NCBI GenBank assembly: GCA_015178975.1
Contig: WHVD01000078.1
Coordinates: 343,553 to 407,552, forward strand
DNA length: 64,000 bases
Source of the DNA: Hysterangium stoloniferum
Taxonomy: Eukaryota; Basidiomycota; Agaricomycetes; Hysterangiales; Hysterangiaceae
Reading direction: 5' to 3'
The notes below the pieces were generated by a model. It was not told the origin of the DNA. It saw nothing but the letters and a program-made list of their open reading frames with translations, and ran no database searches. A program made the position numbers and the translations under genes. Position 1 is the first letter of the stretch. Every line of letters begins with the position of its first letter. Shown one piece after another: positions 34,888-46,805 of the stretch.

Positions 34888-37800
34888 CCTCGCGGGTTAC
34901 AAGGATCCTCTGGCCATTGTCATGAAGTATCGACACGGCCTGTTTCCAAGCATCCAAACCCAGGTTGCAATGATGGAAAATCTCCCTAAGGACGACGACG
35001 AACAGGGCTGGTATGATGCCACCTCCCATTTTGACCGAAATCGAAATGCAAATGAGATTTTTTGTTTGGCAGGCGCTACAACATGACCGATCACGCTGAA
35101 TATCCCAATTATTTCATGTGTCATTCCCCCACATCTCCCACATCTTCCACATCCTACACTGACACTACCTTCATCTAAACCAGTTGATGCGATGGATGTT
35201 GATGCAACCAAAGGCCGTGGCCTCCCTTCAACCCTCTGTTTTGAATGTTGCCAGCTGGGTCATTTTAGCTGAGACTGCCCTCAGAAGCTACAAAGGATCC
35301 ACTTGTTACTTACCGGTCGATGACAAAGGCCAGGACATGGCCATGGACATCTCCTTGCTGAAGCTGATGTTTGAATTGCTTGTAGTAGGGTGGCAGAATC
35401 TGATGATTCCCCTCGGGAGGCTGATCTGCAGCCAGTTCCAGGTTTTCCCAACTGCAGCGAGTGAAGGGTATGCCCTTGCTGCCACTTTCAAATAGATTCA
35501 GTGTTCTTTCAGTTGATGATGTATGTACAGTTAATACATCTGGAGTTAAATCTCTACTGAGTGAGGACACTGAAAATCAAGTCATACCTGACCCACCCAA
35601 GTCCTCTTCAGTCCACTCGTACTGTCAGAGACCTGTTTGGGAGCGTCGTCTTCCAAAATCTCTCATTATTGCCTCAACTGCAACTGCCAAATCATTGCAC
35701 CTAAAAGTTGAGCTCCAAGCAACTGATACTGGCCTCCTCCACATTGGTTGATTGTGGTGCCACTGGTCTATTCATTGATCAAGGCTATGTGCATGAAAAT
35801 GGAATTGCCACACAATCACTCATCTACCCAATCCGTGTATACAATGTTGATGGAACACCCAATGAAGCAGGTTCAATCACTGAGGTTGTTGAATTGGTCC
35901 TCTGCTACAAGGATCACTCAGAGAAGGCATTGTTTTCAGTCACCAAGCTTGGAAAGGAATCCCTTCTGCCTGGATATACCTGGCTAAGGGATCACAACCC
36001 TGAGATCAATTGGCAGACACAAGAAGTCAAGATGACCCGTTGCACCCTACATTGTAGGAAGTGTAAAATCTCAACCCTTCGGGCACATGAAGAGATCAGA
36101 TGTTTACAAGCTTGTAGAGATGCCCCAGCCCCAGTCTTCACATCTGAGGAAATGGAAGAGCCAATTCCTGACTTGCTACCTGATCAGTCTGATGAGGCTG
36201 AAGACCAAACTGATGACTCAATGGAAGATGGAGATTGATTATTTGTCACAGTGTTGCACCCAGAACTGACTCCAAATCAGATTCGAGCTTCTGCTACAGT
36301 ATCTCAGCGATTAGCAGAGGCTAGTGCAAGGTTCAACACACCAAGTCCAAAAGGTTTTCGAAATATTGTCCCTGAGTACCTCCACACCTTTGAAGATGTG
36401 TTCTCCAAGTCATTTGATTCACTACCTGATCGAAAACCTTAGGACCATGCAATTGAACTAATCCCTGATGCAAAGTCAACCAACTGCAAGGTCTACCCCA
36501 TCTCCCTCAATGAGCAGACAGAGCTAGATATCTTTCTTGCTGAAAACCTTGCAACTGGTCAGATACATCCTTCCAAGTCACCCATGGCATCTCCCGTTTT
36601 CTTCATCAAGAAGAAGGATGGCTCCCTTTGACTTGTACAAGAATATCGCACACTGAATGCCCAAACCATAAAAAATCGATATCCACTCCCACTCATTTCA
36701 GAGCTGGTAAATCGATTAAAAGGAGCATGGTATTTCACAAAGCTTGATGTTAGATGGGGCTACAACAATGTTCGCATTAAGGATGGAGATGAGTGGAAGG
36801 CTGCTTTCCAAACAAGTAGAGGGTAGTTTGAACCCTTGGTAATGTTTTTTGGTCTCACTAATAGCCCAGAAACCTTTCAGACTATGATGAACAACATCTT
36901 CTGGGATTTGATTGCTGAGGGAGTTGTCTGTGTCTACCTGGATGACATCCTCATCTTTACCAAAACACTTAAGGAACATCGGTGTGTCCTATTACTGGTT
37001 CTTGAGCATCTTTGTGAGTATAAGCTCTACCTCAAACCAGAGAAATGTGAGTTTGAAAAGACAAAGGTCGAATACCTTGGCCTAGTCATCTCTGAAAACC
37101 ACGCAGAGATGGACCCAATCAAGGTGTCAGGTGTGTGTGATTGGCCCACTCCTACCAGTCGGAAGGAGGTACAAGCCTTCCTTGGATTTACTAACTTCTA
37201 CAGGCAATTCATAGCAGATATCTCCCACCATGTGTGACCACTGTTTGACCTGACAAAAAAGAAAACAATTTGGAGGTGGACTGTGACTGAGGACAATGCT
37301 TTCCTTCTCCTCAAGGATCTGGTTACAAATGCACCAATCCTGACAATGCCTGATGATTCAAAACCTTTTCGAGTTGAAGCTGACTCATCAGACTATGCCA
37401 CTGGAGCAGTCCTCTCACAGCAGCTGGATGATGGAAAGTGGCATCCTGTTGCCTTCTACTCAAAAAGCCTGTCAGCTGTTGAATGCAATTATGAGATCCA
37501 TGACAAAGAGATGCTTGCAGTGATTCGTGCCTTTAATGAATGGAGACATTTCCTAGAGGGGACATGACACTCAGTTGAGGTATGGACTGACCACAAAAAC
37601 CTTGAGTACTTAATGTCATCAAAAAAGCTAAATCAAAGACAGGCTAGATGGTCCCTGTTCCTGGCATGTTTTGATTTCCAACTGCACCACCAGCCAGGAT
37701 GCTCTATGGGAAAAACTGATGCACTCTCTCATTGGCCTGACCATGGTTCTGGTGAAGGTGACAACTCGGATATCACCCTACTTAAACCAGAGTTTTTTGC

Positions 37801-39307
37801 AATTTGCACCATGGAGGGTGTGTCAATACATGGGCCAGAATGCGAATTCCTCACTGCTATTTGCCAAGGAAATGAGAAGGGTGAACAGGAGGAAGCAGTG
37901 ATCAAGGCAGTGAAGGAACTCCAAAAATCTGGTGGCTGATCTATCAGATTAATAGAATGGTCAGAAGAGGATGGACTGGTGTTGTATCAGGGTAAGATAT
38001 ATGTACCAACAGACCCAGAACTGAGGCGTAGGATTGTGGAACAGCACCATGACTCTCGGGTTGCTGGCCATGCAGGATGATGGAAAACCTTAGAGCTAGT
38101 GAGTCGCAATTTCTGGTGGCCAGGCATGTCACACTACATAGGGCAGTATGTCAAGACATGTGACACATGTATGTGCACCAAGTTCCAGCATTGGATGCCA
38201 ATTGGCAAATTACACCCAAACACCACACCAGAAGATCAATGGGATACAACCAGTGTCGACTTCATGATGGACCTACCTGAATCCCAAGGGTATGATTTGG
38301 TCATGGTAATTGTAGATCTCATGACAAAGCGTGGACATTTCCTCCCCACACATAAGACTGTCGACTCTATTGGTGCAGCTCGGATCTTTTTCAAGGATGT
38401 ATGGAAGCATTATGGACTTCCACAGTGAGTTATCTCAGATCGTGGATCACAGTTTGCAAGCCATTTCACTCAGGAACTATACCAACTCCTTGGGATTCAA
38501 CCAGCCTATTCCACAGTGTACCACCCTCAGACTGATGGGCAGACTGAACAAGTCAACCAAGAGCTTGAGACATATCTGAGGATATTTGTAAATCAGCGCC
38601 AATCAGACTGGGTTGACCTTCTCCCACTTGCAGAATTCCAGTACAACAACCATATCCATGCATCTACACAACAGACACCATTCATGCTAGACTGTGGACA
38701 TCATCCACGAATGGGCTTTGAACCAGACCTTCGGTTCAACAAGGTGGAATCAGCAAATGATTTTCGAGATCGAATGGCTGACACTCTTGAAGAGGCAAAA
38801 GCAGCACTGGCTAAAGCAAAGGATGAGATGACAGAATACTACAACCGTCAGTGAACCCCAGCACCAAGCTTCAAGACAGGAGACCAAGTTTTCCTGGATG
38901 CCAGTGATATTCAAATGGCCCAACCATCAAAGAAACTGTCACACCTTCGACTAGGACCATTCAAGGTACTTGAACAGGTCTCACCAATTGCCTATAGGTT
39001 GGAACTGCCCAAGTCAATGAATAGACTCCACCCAGTCTTCAATGTGGTGAAACTGACACCAAAAATTGAGGATCCAATCATTGGCTGCCATTCTAAACCA
39101 CCACCAGATCCAATAGTAGTGGAAGGAGAGTTGGAGTATGAAGTTGAGAAGGTGTTGGACAGTAGATGGAGGTATGGGCAGATTGAATACCTCATAAAAT
39201 GGCAAGGTTTTGGTGTGGAACATAATAGTTGGGAACCAGGACATAGGGTATTTGCCCCTGCAGAGGATGGTCACACTTTATTGAATATACAAAATTTTAC
39301 TGAATAA
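34888..39307 (+). pseudogene. gag-pol of gypsy C (chromodomain type)
   Basis: Gag C-terminal part with a knuckle CFECCQLGHFS...DC (~35240). Protease-like VDCGATGLFIDQGYV (~35748). [38 protein letters not shown] and intact YLDDILIF (~36930). RNase H: VEADSSDYATGAVLSQQ and KEMLAVIRAF. Integrase: zinc-binding HH...C-x2-C (CDTCMCTK), core VIVDLMTKRGHF, VISDRGSQFA and TDGQTEQVNQELE; chromodomain EYLIKWQGFGVEHNSWEP, ending at 39307. Interrupting stops include about seven TGA codons and TAG at ~36440 and ~36826. Most TGA codons sit where Arg is expected. Confidence 0.9.
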
Positions 39308-40059
39308 TCCTCATATTTTCTAAGTGAGTCTATTCCTTCTGGCCATGACAACTTATTCTATGAGTTTATATTTAATTACCTGAAATTTCATCTTTAAAAT
39401 ATGCATGCCTTTTTAAAATACACACAAATGACATAGTTACACAAGGTTATTTGGGTTAACCTAGATTATTTGGGTCAACCTAGATTATTTGGGTTAACCT
39501 AGATCATTTGGGGTTAAACAAGATTATTTGGGTTATGACTTAATCTTTGGGTTATGATGTATTCTCTTGTATACAAGCAAACTTTCAAATATATTTCATA
39601 TAATTTAAATTTAGTTGGTTTAGAGAGTTAACCAGAACTATGTATGTATCTGGGGTACCAATCCCCATTGTGCAATTTATTCCAAAAGAATAATCCACAG
39701 ATGATTGTTTGACTAAATTTTGTCAGATATAGGATAAATATTAATATTTTTGCATTCTTCAGAGTGATACCTAATCAACTGAATTTGATTAAATATTAAT
39801 TTTACAACAAACAATATAAATATATATACTTTAGTGGATAAATAATTTTTAAAGTTTTGGGTTATCCTCCTGCCTTGACAGTGGATTTCCACACACAACA
39901 TCCAGAGGCAGTAACAATTCAAGGCCCTATTCAAGGATCAAGGCAACCTCAGAACACCATAGTACGAGTAAACCAGATTCCAGGGTTTTGAGAGGTTAAG
40001 CCTGGACTTTATTGGAAGCAACAGCATGTCGGGACGCCATACCTTTAAAGGGGGGGTGA

Positions 40060-40361
40060 TGTCAGGGGACAACCTTAAGTTCCCCAAATTCACTTTTGAC
40101 TTGTCAGAGTCTAGTCTCATAAGTCCAGGGTAAGGGTACCTTGTCTTTATCACATTTTCAAACTCCACTGCACTTTTAGTTAGTCACACACTAGCCAAGG
40201 GTTCCTTAGACTTTTTGCTTCGGATTCCCTCTGCTAGGTAAGTAGTACTGCAATCTGTATGTATATAAATAGATAGATATAAACTAACTTCGGATTCCCT
40301 CTGCTAGTGCCCCAACTCAGTCTTAGTGCGAGTCAGTGTGGTCTAGAGAGTTGCCCTTACA
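40060..40361 (+). repeat. 3' LTR of gypsy C
   Basis: Starts TGTCAGGGGACAACC after a purine tract 'ttaaagggggggtga' and ends GCCCTTACA. Contains a 20-bp direct repeat ('cttcggattccctctgctag') near 40219 and 40289 separated by a TATA-like 'gtatataaatag'. Confidence 0.85.
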
Positions 40362-40364
40362 CTG

Positions 40365-43081
40365 CCTAGTTTATATTGATGACATCATGATCTTTTCTAA
40401 GACATGGGATGATCATTTAGAGCATATAATTGCAGCGGGAATCACCCTCTCACCCAAAAAGCGCTACATTGGGTATAACTAGATTCTATTACTAGGACAT
40501 AAGGTGTCTAGACTCGGTTTTTCGACCCATCAAGAAAAGGTCATTGCCATACTAGAACTAGCTACGCCTACCAAGATAGCAGATCTTCAATGCTTCCTCA
40601 GGATGGTTCTGTACTTCTCTGCTTACATACCATTTTATTCCTGGATGGTTGCTCTGCTCTTCAACCTCTTAAAGAAAGGAGTCCATTGGACTTGGGATTC
40701 CGAACACGCCAGAGCTTTTGAAGACATCAAAGTTGTGCTGAGCTCTGCTCCAGTACTCGGACAGCCTGCAAACAGCATGCCTTATCGGCTATACATGGAT
40801 GCTTCAGACTTCGCATTGGGATGTTGTCTCCAACAAATACAGAAAATGAGGCTCAAGGATCTAAAAGACACCAAAATCTATGCCCAAGCAAGATCAGCCT
40901 TCAATCAATCTCAAGATGTGCCCATTTTCGTCACTCGTTATAAAACCAAGGAGCCAGAATTCACTTGGACAGATTCTGGGCCTCAGATTTTGATGACACC
41001 AGTGTCACTGTTGAGCACATCATTGCCTATTGGAGCCACACACTCAAGAAAGCAGAATGTAACTACTCAGCCACAGAGCGAGAGGCATTAGCCGCTAAGG
41101 AGGGATTAGTCCATTTCCAGCCCTTTATCGAAGGAGAACATATACTTCTGATCACTGACCATGCAGCATTACAATGGGCCAGATCTTATGAGAACACCAA
41201 TAATCGACTGGCCACATGGGGGGCGGTATATGCCACATACCCCGGTCTGGAAATCCTACATTGAGTGGGATGAATACACAGCAATGTTGACCCACTGTCT
41301 AGACTCCCTCGAGTACCTGACTGTGCTAGTCCTGCAAGAGATGACCTCTTACCAATCTTAGTGGATTCTTACAACTGGAATGACAACAAGACATTATGGG
41401 AGAACAAACCAGTGGAAAAGGCCATCTTTCTCACTCATCACGAGTTAGTTGAACCGATTGGAATCATGGAAGAGGTCCCCCAAACGAAATGGGATCTGCA
41501 CAACCTTTCCAGAAATGATGAAATTGACAAGGCAAACTTTACTCTGTTGAATCCCCAATTGCTTATAGAAATCAACAAGAATTATGCTAAGGAACTTTGC
41601 AACAGATATCAGAAAGATCCCACCTTCAGAAATCATTATGCTGCTGATCCCATTTCCCCAAACATGGTAGCTACCCCTTCACACTATTTCATCGGCAAGA
41701 ATAAGCTATTGTTCTTTTGAGATTCGGACTGGAAAAGTCAAATCTGCATACCTAGCAACATGACGTCAACCATACTCAAATTGATACATGGCAATCCCTT
41801 TGAAGGAGCTCATGCAGGCAGTCACAGACTTTTTCAGCTGATGAAGGACCGGTTTTTCTGGCCAAGGATGTTGCAGGACTGTGTGGCATACGCTTGCAGC
41901 TGTGAAATATGCCAGAAAACTAAGGTTGATCATTCCGCTTGACAAGGAGCTCTTTGACCTGCAGAAGTACCCTTAAGGCCATTTGAGGTTGTCTCAATGG
42001 ACCTGATTACTGGACTGCCACCTTCTGCAGAGGGTGCTTACTCTGCCATCTTTGTCACTGTGGATAAACTCACGCATTTCTTAATTTGTGAGCCCACGAC
42101 CTCAGATTTATCTGCAGAAGGAGTTGCACGAATTTTTGTGAACAAAGTAGCTGCTCCCTTTGGCTTACCCTCAAGGATAATCTGCAATCGAGACAAGAGA
42201 TGGACCTGTAGGTTCTGGAGAGAGGTCTGCAAGGTACACAGAAGCACCCTTGCGGTATCTTCGTCCCATCATCCTCAAACTGACAGTCAAACTGAGAATG
42301 CCAATGCTATCATTGAGCAAATGCTCAGAGCATACTGTGCTTCTTCGAAAGAGGAATGGTCTAAATGGACTCAAGTGGTGGCCCATACCTACAATTTGAT
42401 GGTTCAGAGTTCAACGAGCTACACACCAGCCTTTTTGCTGATGGGATACTTACCAAGAGGAATGTCTTGCTACCTAGGAGGGGATGACCCCGTGGTTCCC
42501 AGAGAATTGTCAGATAGCCCCTTGGCCAACCAATGGATCTTAGAACTGGAGAACCATCGACAGGTGGCATGAGATTCAATTGCATGAGCACAAGAAAGGC
42601 AAGCTCGCAGCTACAATAAAAAAAGGAGTTCAGTGGAAGATATCTCGGAAGGAGATTATGTTCTAATCAATCCTCATTCTCTCAAGCTCGTTGAAGCCAA
42701 AGGACCTGGAAGGAAACTCATACAAAGACGGATAGGACCATTTGAAGTCTTGGAGAAGATCAATCCTCAAGTCTTTCGACTCCGCATTTCCTCGGAATAT
42801 CAAATACATCCTGTGATCAACTGAGACCATCTTAAAAAGTACCATTTCTCCCCCAAGGAATTCGGATCAAGGGCATTACTCGAAAACCCTCGGGAACTAG
42901 ACCATAAGACGAGGAGTATGAAGTAGAGGCTATAGTGGGTCACAAAAAGCATCAAAATCGACTCCTTTTTCAAGTCCGATGGAAAGAATATGGACCGGAA
43001 GAGGACACTTGGTTAAACGGCAACAACCTTCGTAATGCCCCCACTCTTCTCAGAGCTTACAAAACTATCTATCGAATCTAA
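40365..43081 (+). pseudogene. Gypsy B pol, distal part: RT palm, RNase H, integrase, chromodomain
   Basis: Resumes with LYIDDIMIFSKTWDDHLEHI, then RNase H (YRLYMDASDFALGCCLQQ; YSATEREALAAKEGL; ITDHAALQWA), the integrase zinc-binding region (GAHAGSHRLFQLMKDRFFWP...CEICQKTK), integrase core (VTVDKLTHFLI; ICNRDKRWTCRFW in place of the usual DRG; TDSQTENANAIIEQ) and a chromodomain (EVEAIVGHKKHQNRLLFQVRWKEY read in the shifted frame) ending at TAA 43079-43081. Frameshifts occur at about 40975, 41265 and 42900; TGA codons at 40480 (TAG), 41718, 41940, 41955 and 42570. Confidence 0.85.
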
Positions 43082-43260
43082 TGATTATTTCATCTTTTCA
43101 TGATGAGGATACTGTTTATTACTTTTTAACTCTACCCTCCCTTATTTATTCCCCTTGGCCTTTCACCTCAATAACCAAGCAGAGCTTAAAATTAACATAA
43201 AATACATAAATTTGCTAAAGAAATTTTTATCCCCCTTTCTCTTCCCTCTATGTCAATCTC

Positions 43261-46120
43261 ATGAGCCAGTACACTATGTCACAGGAACAACAAACCAAAC
43301 TCAGGCTCCCCAACTTCAAAAGAATATTGTGACCTCAAGCTATTGATACTTCTACCACATCATCTCGTACTGAAAATGTTGAGCATGGTACAGGTAATTC
43401 TGGGATGTCATCATTGATGCACTCCACTTTGCAGGACAACATGACAGGAATTCCCACCAGTTCAGGGAGTGGGACTGTCTTTATTCCTTATACTCCTCTC
43501 CCCAGGCCCCGACTCCCCAACTTCAAAAGGATCCCTCAGCCCCAAGCAACCGTTCTTCCTTCCCCACCACCTCGAACAGAGATTGTCGAGCACCTGGGGG
43601 AGGCCTCTTCATCCACATATCTTGTGCAGATGGACCCCATTCAAACAGCTGCACCCCAGTCTGCTGACACTTGGGGGGTTCCCACAGGAACATGGAGTGC
43701 AACCCCCCCACCCCCTCATAGCATCTTCCCTTCCACCGAAGAGGAGATCAGGAAAAAATGGTAGTCTGACACATTCTCTGTGTGGGTTCAGGAAGAATTA
43801 AAAATGCTCAAGAGGAAGAAGAGGGATGAGTACTTAGAAGGACAGTGAAAGATGGGTGCTAGAGATAATGTCCCCTCTAAGCAGACACGGCAGGAATGGA
43901 GGAGAATGGAAGGAAGCAACAACCCTTCCGCCATTGCTCCCCTCCCCCCCGGGCCATAAGTGGACAGATTTCACTGAGACGGACTGCAGCGATGGTGGCA
44001 TGCCATGTGTTCGGAGCATGGGGCAGAAAAGCAGGAAGGGAAAGGACGGCATCACCTCCTATGACTGGGACAGAGTAAGGAGGATCAAACTGCAAAGCAT
44101 TGCATTATGATGTGGGATGGAGTTGAACTACCTCCCAGACCTCCCTCCCAATGTGGACCTCAGGAACAAACCCACCAGATGGGGCCCATCGATTTCTCAT
44201 CTGACTCAGAGGACGACCAACCACACTACCCAGCCTATGATGACAAGTACCTCAGCGCTGACTGCCACAAAGGTTTTTTACTTCCTGACAATGTTCACTT
44301 CTTCACGAGTTGACCCTAACCAGGGAAGAAAATTACCGACTTCCATCAGGGTTTGGAGGGGGTATTGTCCAGCCAACCCTGCTATGCCATCCAGCTCCAC
44401 CCACCTCTCTCCACCCCCGTTCGTTTCTTCTGCACCCCCACTGCAGCACTTCACACCCTTTTCAGAGCTGCTGGGAAGTATTGAGCCACCCACCGCCGAC
44501 CCACCTCCTCTCCCCCCTATACTATTACCTCTCCCCTCTGCAGGACCTTCCCTCATACCACCGCCCTCACCTGTGCCCAAACCCCCCCCCCCCCCTGCAC
44601 CGTGGACTACTCCACCATCTCACCCGTCACCTGACCCCCTTGTCATCACTCACACTACCCCGATGCCATTGTTCTCTACGGTGTCAGACACGCCCCACAT
44701 TCTCCTACCAGTTCGGAGTCCTCCACCTGCCTCTCCCTACTCACTTTGCATTTCCCTTGGGAGCCCCATTCATCAACCCAACATTACATTGATGGATGTT
44801 GATCACCCAACCCAGGAAGGCCTTGAGGAGCCTCCCTCAGTCATGGAGGTCTTTGAGGAACCCCCCCCCAGCCATGGAGGTCTTCGAGGAACCTCCCCCA
44901 GCCATGGAAGTCTCCGAGGAGCCTCCCCCCTTAAGTGAAAAAGTGAAAGGGAAGTGGAGGGCTGATGTCCAGGATGATGTGCCCCTTGCCATTGACCCCA
45001 CTCTGGCTGACCCTATTTGCAGTCCTCTACCACAACCACCTTCTCCCCCTTCCTCTCGGGACACAGCTGACTTGGCTCGTTTCTCACAGGCAGGTTGGAT
45101 GCACATGTCAATCAACTACCCTTCAGACATTTTTACTGTGGGATGCACACTAACATGACTGGGGCAAACCTTGCAGCAACCCCTCCTTAAAGGGCATATC
45201 CAAGGGTATAGTGGGTCCCTCACACTATCGGACCACATGAGCATGCTTTACTTACATGTCAATGACCCTAAGGAACAGCTGCATTTAGCAGAGGACATCG
45301 AACGGGTTGAGCTCTCCATGTTTCGAGCATGCACCGATTCATTCAGCTGTGGACTTGGTCGACCTGTTAGAGCATCTGCTATCAGATTCCAACACCTCGG
45401 GAGGACTTCCCTCTGGTGGGGATGTGAGCCATGCACCACCTCCCACTCCTGACCCACCATCACTGCACCCCTGGCTCCCTCACTGGAGACACTCCAAGAT
45501 TTTTGGAGTTGGAAAACCTTCCAAAAAATCCTACTATTTGACCAAATTTTCTAAGTATTCTTTGAACTGATAAATTGTTTGAAAATATTAAGTTTTAATA
45601 GGATTTTCCAAAGTGGAAAATCATATCTGAAAACTTTAAATATTTGTATCAGGAAATCTAAGGAAACATCATTAGTCAGAGTTTTTTGATACAAATTATT
45701 AAGATTTTCACACATGATTTTCCATTTTGGAAAATCATCCTAAAACTTAAAATTTTCAAACAATTTATCAGTTCAAAGAATTCTTAGAAAATTTGGCCAA
45801 ATATTAAGATTTTCAGATGGTTTTCAAACTCCAAAAACCTTGGGATGCCTCTAGTGCCTCTCATTGCCCACATTACAGCCACCTCTGCTGATCACGTTCA
45901 CGCTATCATTTGAATGCGCCAAAAGGCCTACAGTCATTGGGTCTCCTCTATTCAGAGGCTGGATGGGCTGACATCCGCCAATGATGTTTTGAAGTGGGAG
46001 GACATTGTCCTTTCCTTTCATGCCAAGTGTCTCACCTGGGGAAATGCTATTCTGCACCTCAGAGGTTCTTTGCAGGATGCATGGGGAGGAGTTCCAAGCA
46101 TCCTTTGACACCTTTGACAT
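43261..46120 (+). pseudogene. Proline-rich third reading frame of gypsy B
   Basis: Downstream of pol, in the position where some gypsy elements keep an extra gene. From ATG 43261 it reads MSQYTMSQEQQ and continues, with stops and frameshifts, through 46120. A short motif RLPNFKRI occurs twice. Later parts are very proline-rich and contain a 3-fold repeat of the PPPAMEVFEE type (44830-44930). It shows no transmembrane segments or signal peptide, so I do not call it an envelope gene. The MITE-like element at 45494-45843 interrupts it. Function unknown. Confidence 0.6.
45494..45843. mobile_element. Foldback / MITE-like element, ~350 bp
   Basis: The two halves are long imperfect inverted repeats: the left end CCAAGATTTTTGGAGTTGG pairs with the right end (reverse complement CCAAGGTTTTTGGAGTTTG), and internal blocks such as 'gaactgataaattgtttgaaaat' recur inverted near 45745. 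AT-rich, no coding capacity. I could not settle a target-site duplication. Confidence 0.8.
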
Positions 46121-46152
46121 AGCTCTTCGACCTGGGGGGCACTGAGAGGTAC

Positions 46153-46805
46153 TGCGAAATATACTCCGAAATATAGTCTGGACGAGCCCACACTATATTT
46201 CCATTATTATTTCTATTTTCTCTCTATTTTATTATATGCCTATATTTAGTTCAACGACCTATGCATTCAGTACATTGACTCTTGTGGGTGCATACATGCC
46301 AGACATATGTATTCTAGCCCTGATAGTTAGAACTCAGACACTTTTTACCCCATAACCACAACTTGCCCAGACATCCACTTAGTGACCTGCAAGTTGTGAT
46401 TGGGGTATTGTCTCGACTGTCATAGACGGGCCTTAACTACCAGCACAATCATAGCTTTGAACTACACTAGTCGAAACTCAAACCATTATCTCGATCCGTG
46501 TGGACTATATCTGTGCTACTCTGTTTATTCGATGCTCTTGTTATTCCCTTAAACACTTGAGCAGTCACTCAGAATCATACTTCAAAGTTGATTCTCTTTC
46601 ATTCGTCTTAGCTTTCTATTCTACTTAAGATAGCTAATCTTCTCAACCATATTGAACTAGATAGTCAATATATGTTTGGTCTGTATTAGACTTAGATAGT
46701 CAATACATTGTCGTGTTGTATGTACCTAAACGGTCGATATTCTTCATATATAGAACAGTTAGAACTTTCACCACTCTTCACATGAGGTGGTAAATAACAT
46801 TTACA
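46153..46805 (+). repeat. 3' LTR of gypsy B
   Basis: Homologous to 29966-30623: shared 'cttgtgggtgc', 'cactttt(t)accccataacca', 'gcaagt..tg.t.ggggt.ttgtct' and 'gtggtaaa...tttaca' blocks in the same order. Differences are many, so the copies are old or of different subfamilies. Confidence 0.7.

Larger units (their letters stand above)
34888..40361 (+). mobile_element. Ty3/gypsy retrotransposon C nested in B, 5' end missing
   Basis: Begins abruptly inside gag (LAGYKDPLAIVMKYRHGLF), continues through pol to the chromodomain and ends with a 302-bp LTR at 40060-40361. No 5' LTR is present, and B resumes at YIDDIMIFSK (~40372) with about half of its RT lost, so the left side was deleted after or during insertion. 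A 20-bp period tandem repeat ('ttatttgggttaacctaga') lies at 39445-39535 between pol and LTR. Confidence 0.88.
29966..46805 (+). mobile_element. Large Ty3/gypsy retrotransposon B with nested elements
   Basis: The 5' LTR is about 29966-30623 (ends ...CCCTTTACA) and the 3' LTR about 46153-46805 (ends ...ACATTTACA), preceded by a purine-rich 'cctggggggcactgagagg'. The two LTRs are clearly homologous but diverged, so the insertion is old. A tRNA-type primer site, TGGTGATCCGGG, lies at 30625-30636. Internal order: gag, protease, the first part of pol, then gypsy C (34888-40361), the rest of pol with chromodomain, a proline-rich third reading frame, and a foldback element. The left LTR boundary is approximate. 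Confidence 0.82.

Noticed and set aside
31430-35570. Several minus-strand open frames opposite gypsy B
   Set aside because: They lack splice structure, start context and motifs, and lie opposite recognisable gag or pol; unlike the antisense gene of gypsy A, they look like shadows.
43261-46120. Envelope gene of gypsy B
   Set aside because: No signal peptide, transmembrane segment or cysteine pattern; the region is proline-rich and soluble-looking.
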